DNA from: Aporrectodea caliginosa
Lineage: Eukaryota; Annelida; Clitellata; Crassiclitellata; Lumbricidae
Assembly: GCA_020284085.1 (NCBI GenBank)
Contig: JACEVL010000521.1
Span: 729,501-793,500 of the forward strand
DNA length: 64,000 nt
Direction of reading: 5' to 3'
Both the position numbers and the translations under genes were made by a program. The notes beneath the pieces were generated by a model. That model was not told the origin of the DNA and did not search any database. It saw only the letters and a program-made list of their open reading frames with translations. This document shows, piece after piece, positions 62,615-64,000 of this stretch. The first letter of the stretch is position 1; every line of letters begins with the position of its first letter.

Positions 62615-63105
62615 TTATGATGATGATGATGACAACGACAATGACGATGACGATGATGATGATGATAGTAATAATAATAATAATAATGATAATAATAACA
62701 ATAATAATGTGGCGTTTGTTCGACTTTGACTGCAGTCTGAATTGACCCCGCAATTGGGACCACTGTAACGGCTTTCCAGTAATAATGATCGTCGGGGTGA
62801 TTTCTCTATGATGATACCATGATAACGTTTCAGAAATCTTCAGTCTTCAACTACTACTACTATCGGCTACTACGGTCGGGCAGAGGTCTTAACTACTACT
62901 ACTACCGAACGTACTATTAGATACTACTACTACTACTACTACTACAATTACTACTTGTACTAATCTAGTACTACTCAAATACTACTACTACGACTACTAC
63001 TACTACTATCAACGACTACAACTACTATCATCAACTACTAACTACTGTCAACTACTACTACTACTAATACTACTACTACTACTACTTCACTACTACTACT
63101 CTCTG
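62615..63105. repeat. (GAT)n/(ATA)n and (TAC)n microsatellites
   Basis: GAT/ATA triplets at 62615-62708 and interrupted TAC triplets at 62840-63105. The latter abuts a block (63110-63175) with TCCTTTATTTATAAAAACTG and ACACAAACGCAACCGG, similar to the tail side of the 28818-29104 SINE, so it may be a minus-strand SINE. Confidence 0.75.
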
Positions 63106-63521
63106 CGCATTAAGCAGTCCTTTATTTATAAAAACTGTTGACACAAACGCAACCGGAGGGGACAAAATCAACAGTTTAGATATCGATTAGACAAAAATAA
63201 TATATAGTACAAACAGATAAGAGGGTTACAGAATCCATTTAGTTACTGAGACCAATTGCAATAGCAATAACAATTGTTTATAACAAACATAAAGTACTCT
63301 AGGTATAAAATTTCGATCATCCCTATCCGGCAGAGTGAAATCATGAGGCCGGGTCGCAGATTATAATGACGTCATCATTATATTTCCATATTCAATATCA
63401 AGCGTAAACAAACGTATATTATCCATTCAGCTCCAGCATAGCATCACAAGGATTAGTTAGACAGGTAAGCCTATTCAGTAATCAATCCGTGGATGAACTT
63501 GCATCTCTTTGCATCACTTAC

Positions 63522-63629
63522 CTTCAGCCCAGCAGTTGCAGCAGCAGCAGATTGTAACCTTTGAAGCCGGCGTTAGCTTAAAAATACCCAACGTACTATC
63601 ACCGAAGATTAGTGGGTTAAACGTCGGAC
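63522..63629 (-). CDS. Candidate exon (108 nt, phase 1-1) upstream of the LDLa/EB gene
   Basis: Framed by a good acceptor (GGTGTTTTAG|GT) and a consensus donor (CTGAAG|GTAAGTG). It encodes PTFNPLIFGDSTLGIFKLTP then ASKVTICCCCNCWAE. Its phase would allow splicing to exon 2 of the LDLa/EB gene in place of the signal-peptide exon. No start codon is found further upstream in the window. It may be an alternative first region or part of another gene continuing past the edge. Confidence 0.35.
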
Positions 63630-64000
63630 CTAAAACACCTAATGAAGCGATTTGGTGAATCTCATTGTTGCCTGCGTGAGGATCCTATCAATCAAATAAA
63701 CAGAGCTTAGACGCACCTGTATACAATGCAATGCAAAGTCAAATGAACCTATGCTTCGCAGACGTAATAAGCTTGGAATATGCAAGCTAATCCTAAGTCC
63801 TATGATGCTTAAAGGTGAGCTTACCGTATCGGATCCCAAGGTGATCAAGTCTTCTTTTTATGATCGGAATTATTCCTTAATTTATTTCTAATATTTCTAC
63901 AGCGCCGTTTTTATAGTAAATAAGCATATTAATCGATTAATTAATCGTAAACTTCCACAGCCCTAAAGTAGACTGTTAATTATTTTGTTTTAGCACATTT

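Overview
The window looks like nuclear DNA of a marine bilaterian invertebrate. It carries intron-split genes for secreted and membrane proteins, a collagen-C1q protein, a RING/B-box TRIM protein, many LINE, SINE, piggyBac and Ty3/gypsy copies, and abundant microsatellites. A mollusc or other lophotrochozoan, a lancelet or an ambulacrarian would all fit; the sequence alone does not decide. There is no bacterial operon structure, CRISPR array or obvious functional tRNA/rRNA gene.

Host genes supported by reading frame plus splice sites: (1) a three-exon gene at 7756-9520 (+) for a 117-residue secreted precursor with dibasic and Gly-Lys-Arg sites, probably an undescribed neuropeptide or peptide hormone; (2) a three-exon collagen-C1q gene at 13849-11682 (-), 243 residues; (3) a ten-exon gene at 62512-47810 (-) for a 751-residue type I membrane protein (signal peptide, two LDLa domains, twelve EB/EGF-like six-cysteine modules, one membrane helix, short tyrosine-containing tail); (4) a TRIM gene at 36776 (-) whose RING/B-box/coiled-coil part is intact while the downstream NHL-like propeller (34461-33911) is frameshifted; (5) an orphan terminal exon at 33352-32832 (-) encoding RNA polymerase II CTD-like heptads; (6) an edge-truncated open frame at 574-1 (-) with a SAP/Rho-N-like segment.

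Mobile DNA fills much of the rest. 17167-23535 is a Ty3/gypsy-type LTR element with almost identical 1.18 kb LTRs. Its LTR contains the first 160 codons of ORF1, and its long ORF2 fuses gag-protease to the integrase C-terminus across an in-frame deletion of RT, RNase H and the integrase core. 37477-45076 is a stack of nested insertions: a piggyBac-like shell with TTAA ends holds a LINE, which is split by a 1.4 kb piggyBac deletion derivative, followed by a second LINE. A third piggyBac relic (51668-53447) lies inside the long penultimate intron of the LDLa/EB gene, beside a 2.8 kb array of a 13-bp unit. Several tRNA-derived SINE families and truncated LINE 3' ends end in microsatellites, which suggests that many simple repeats here grew from retroposon tails.

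Exon models were made by eye from GT/GC-AG sites and reading phase. Total lengths divisible by three and matching phases at every junction support them, but transcripts would be decisive. Boundaries of repeats are approximate.
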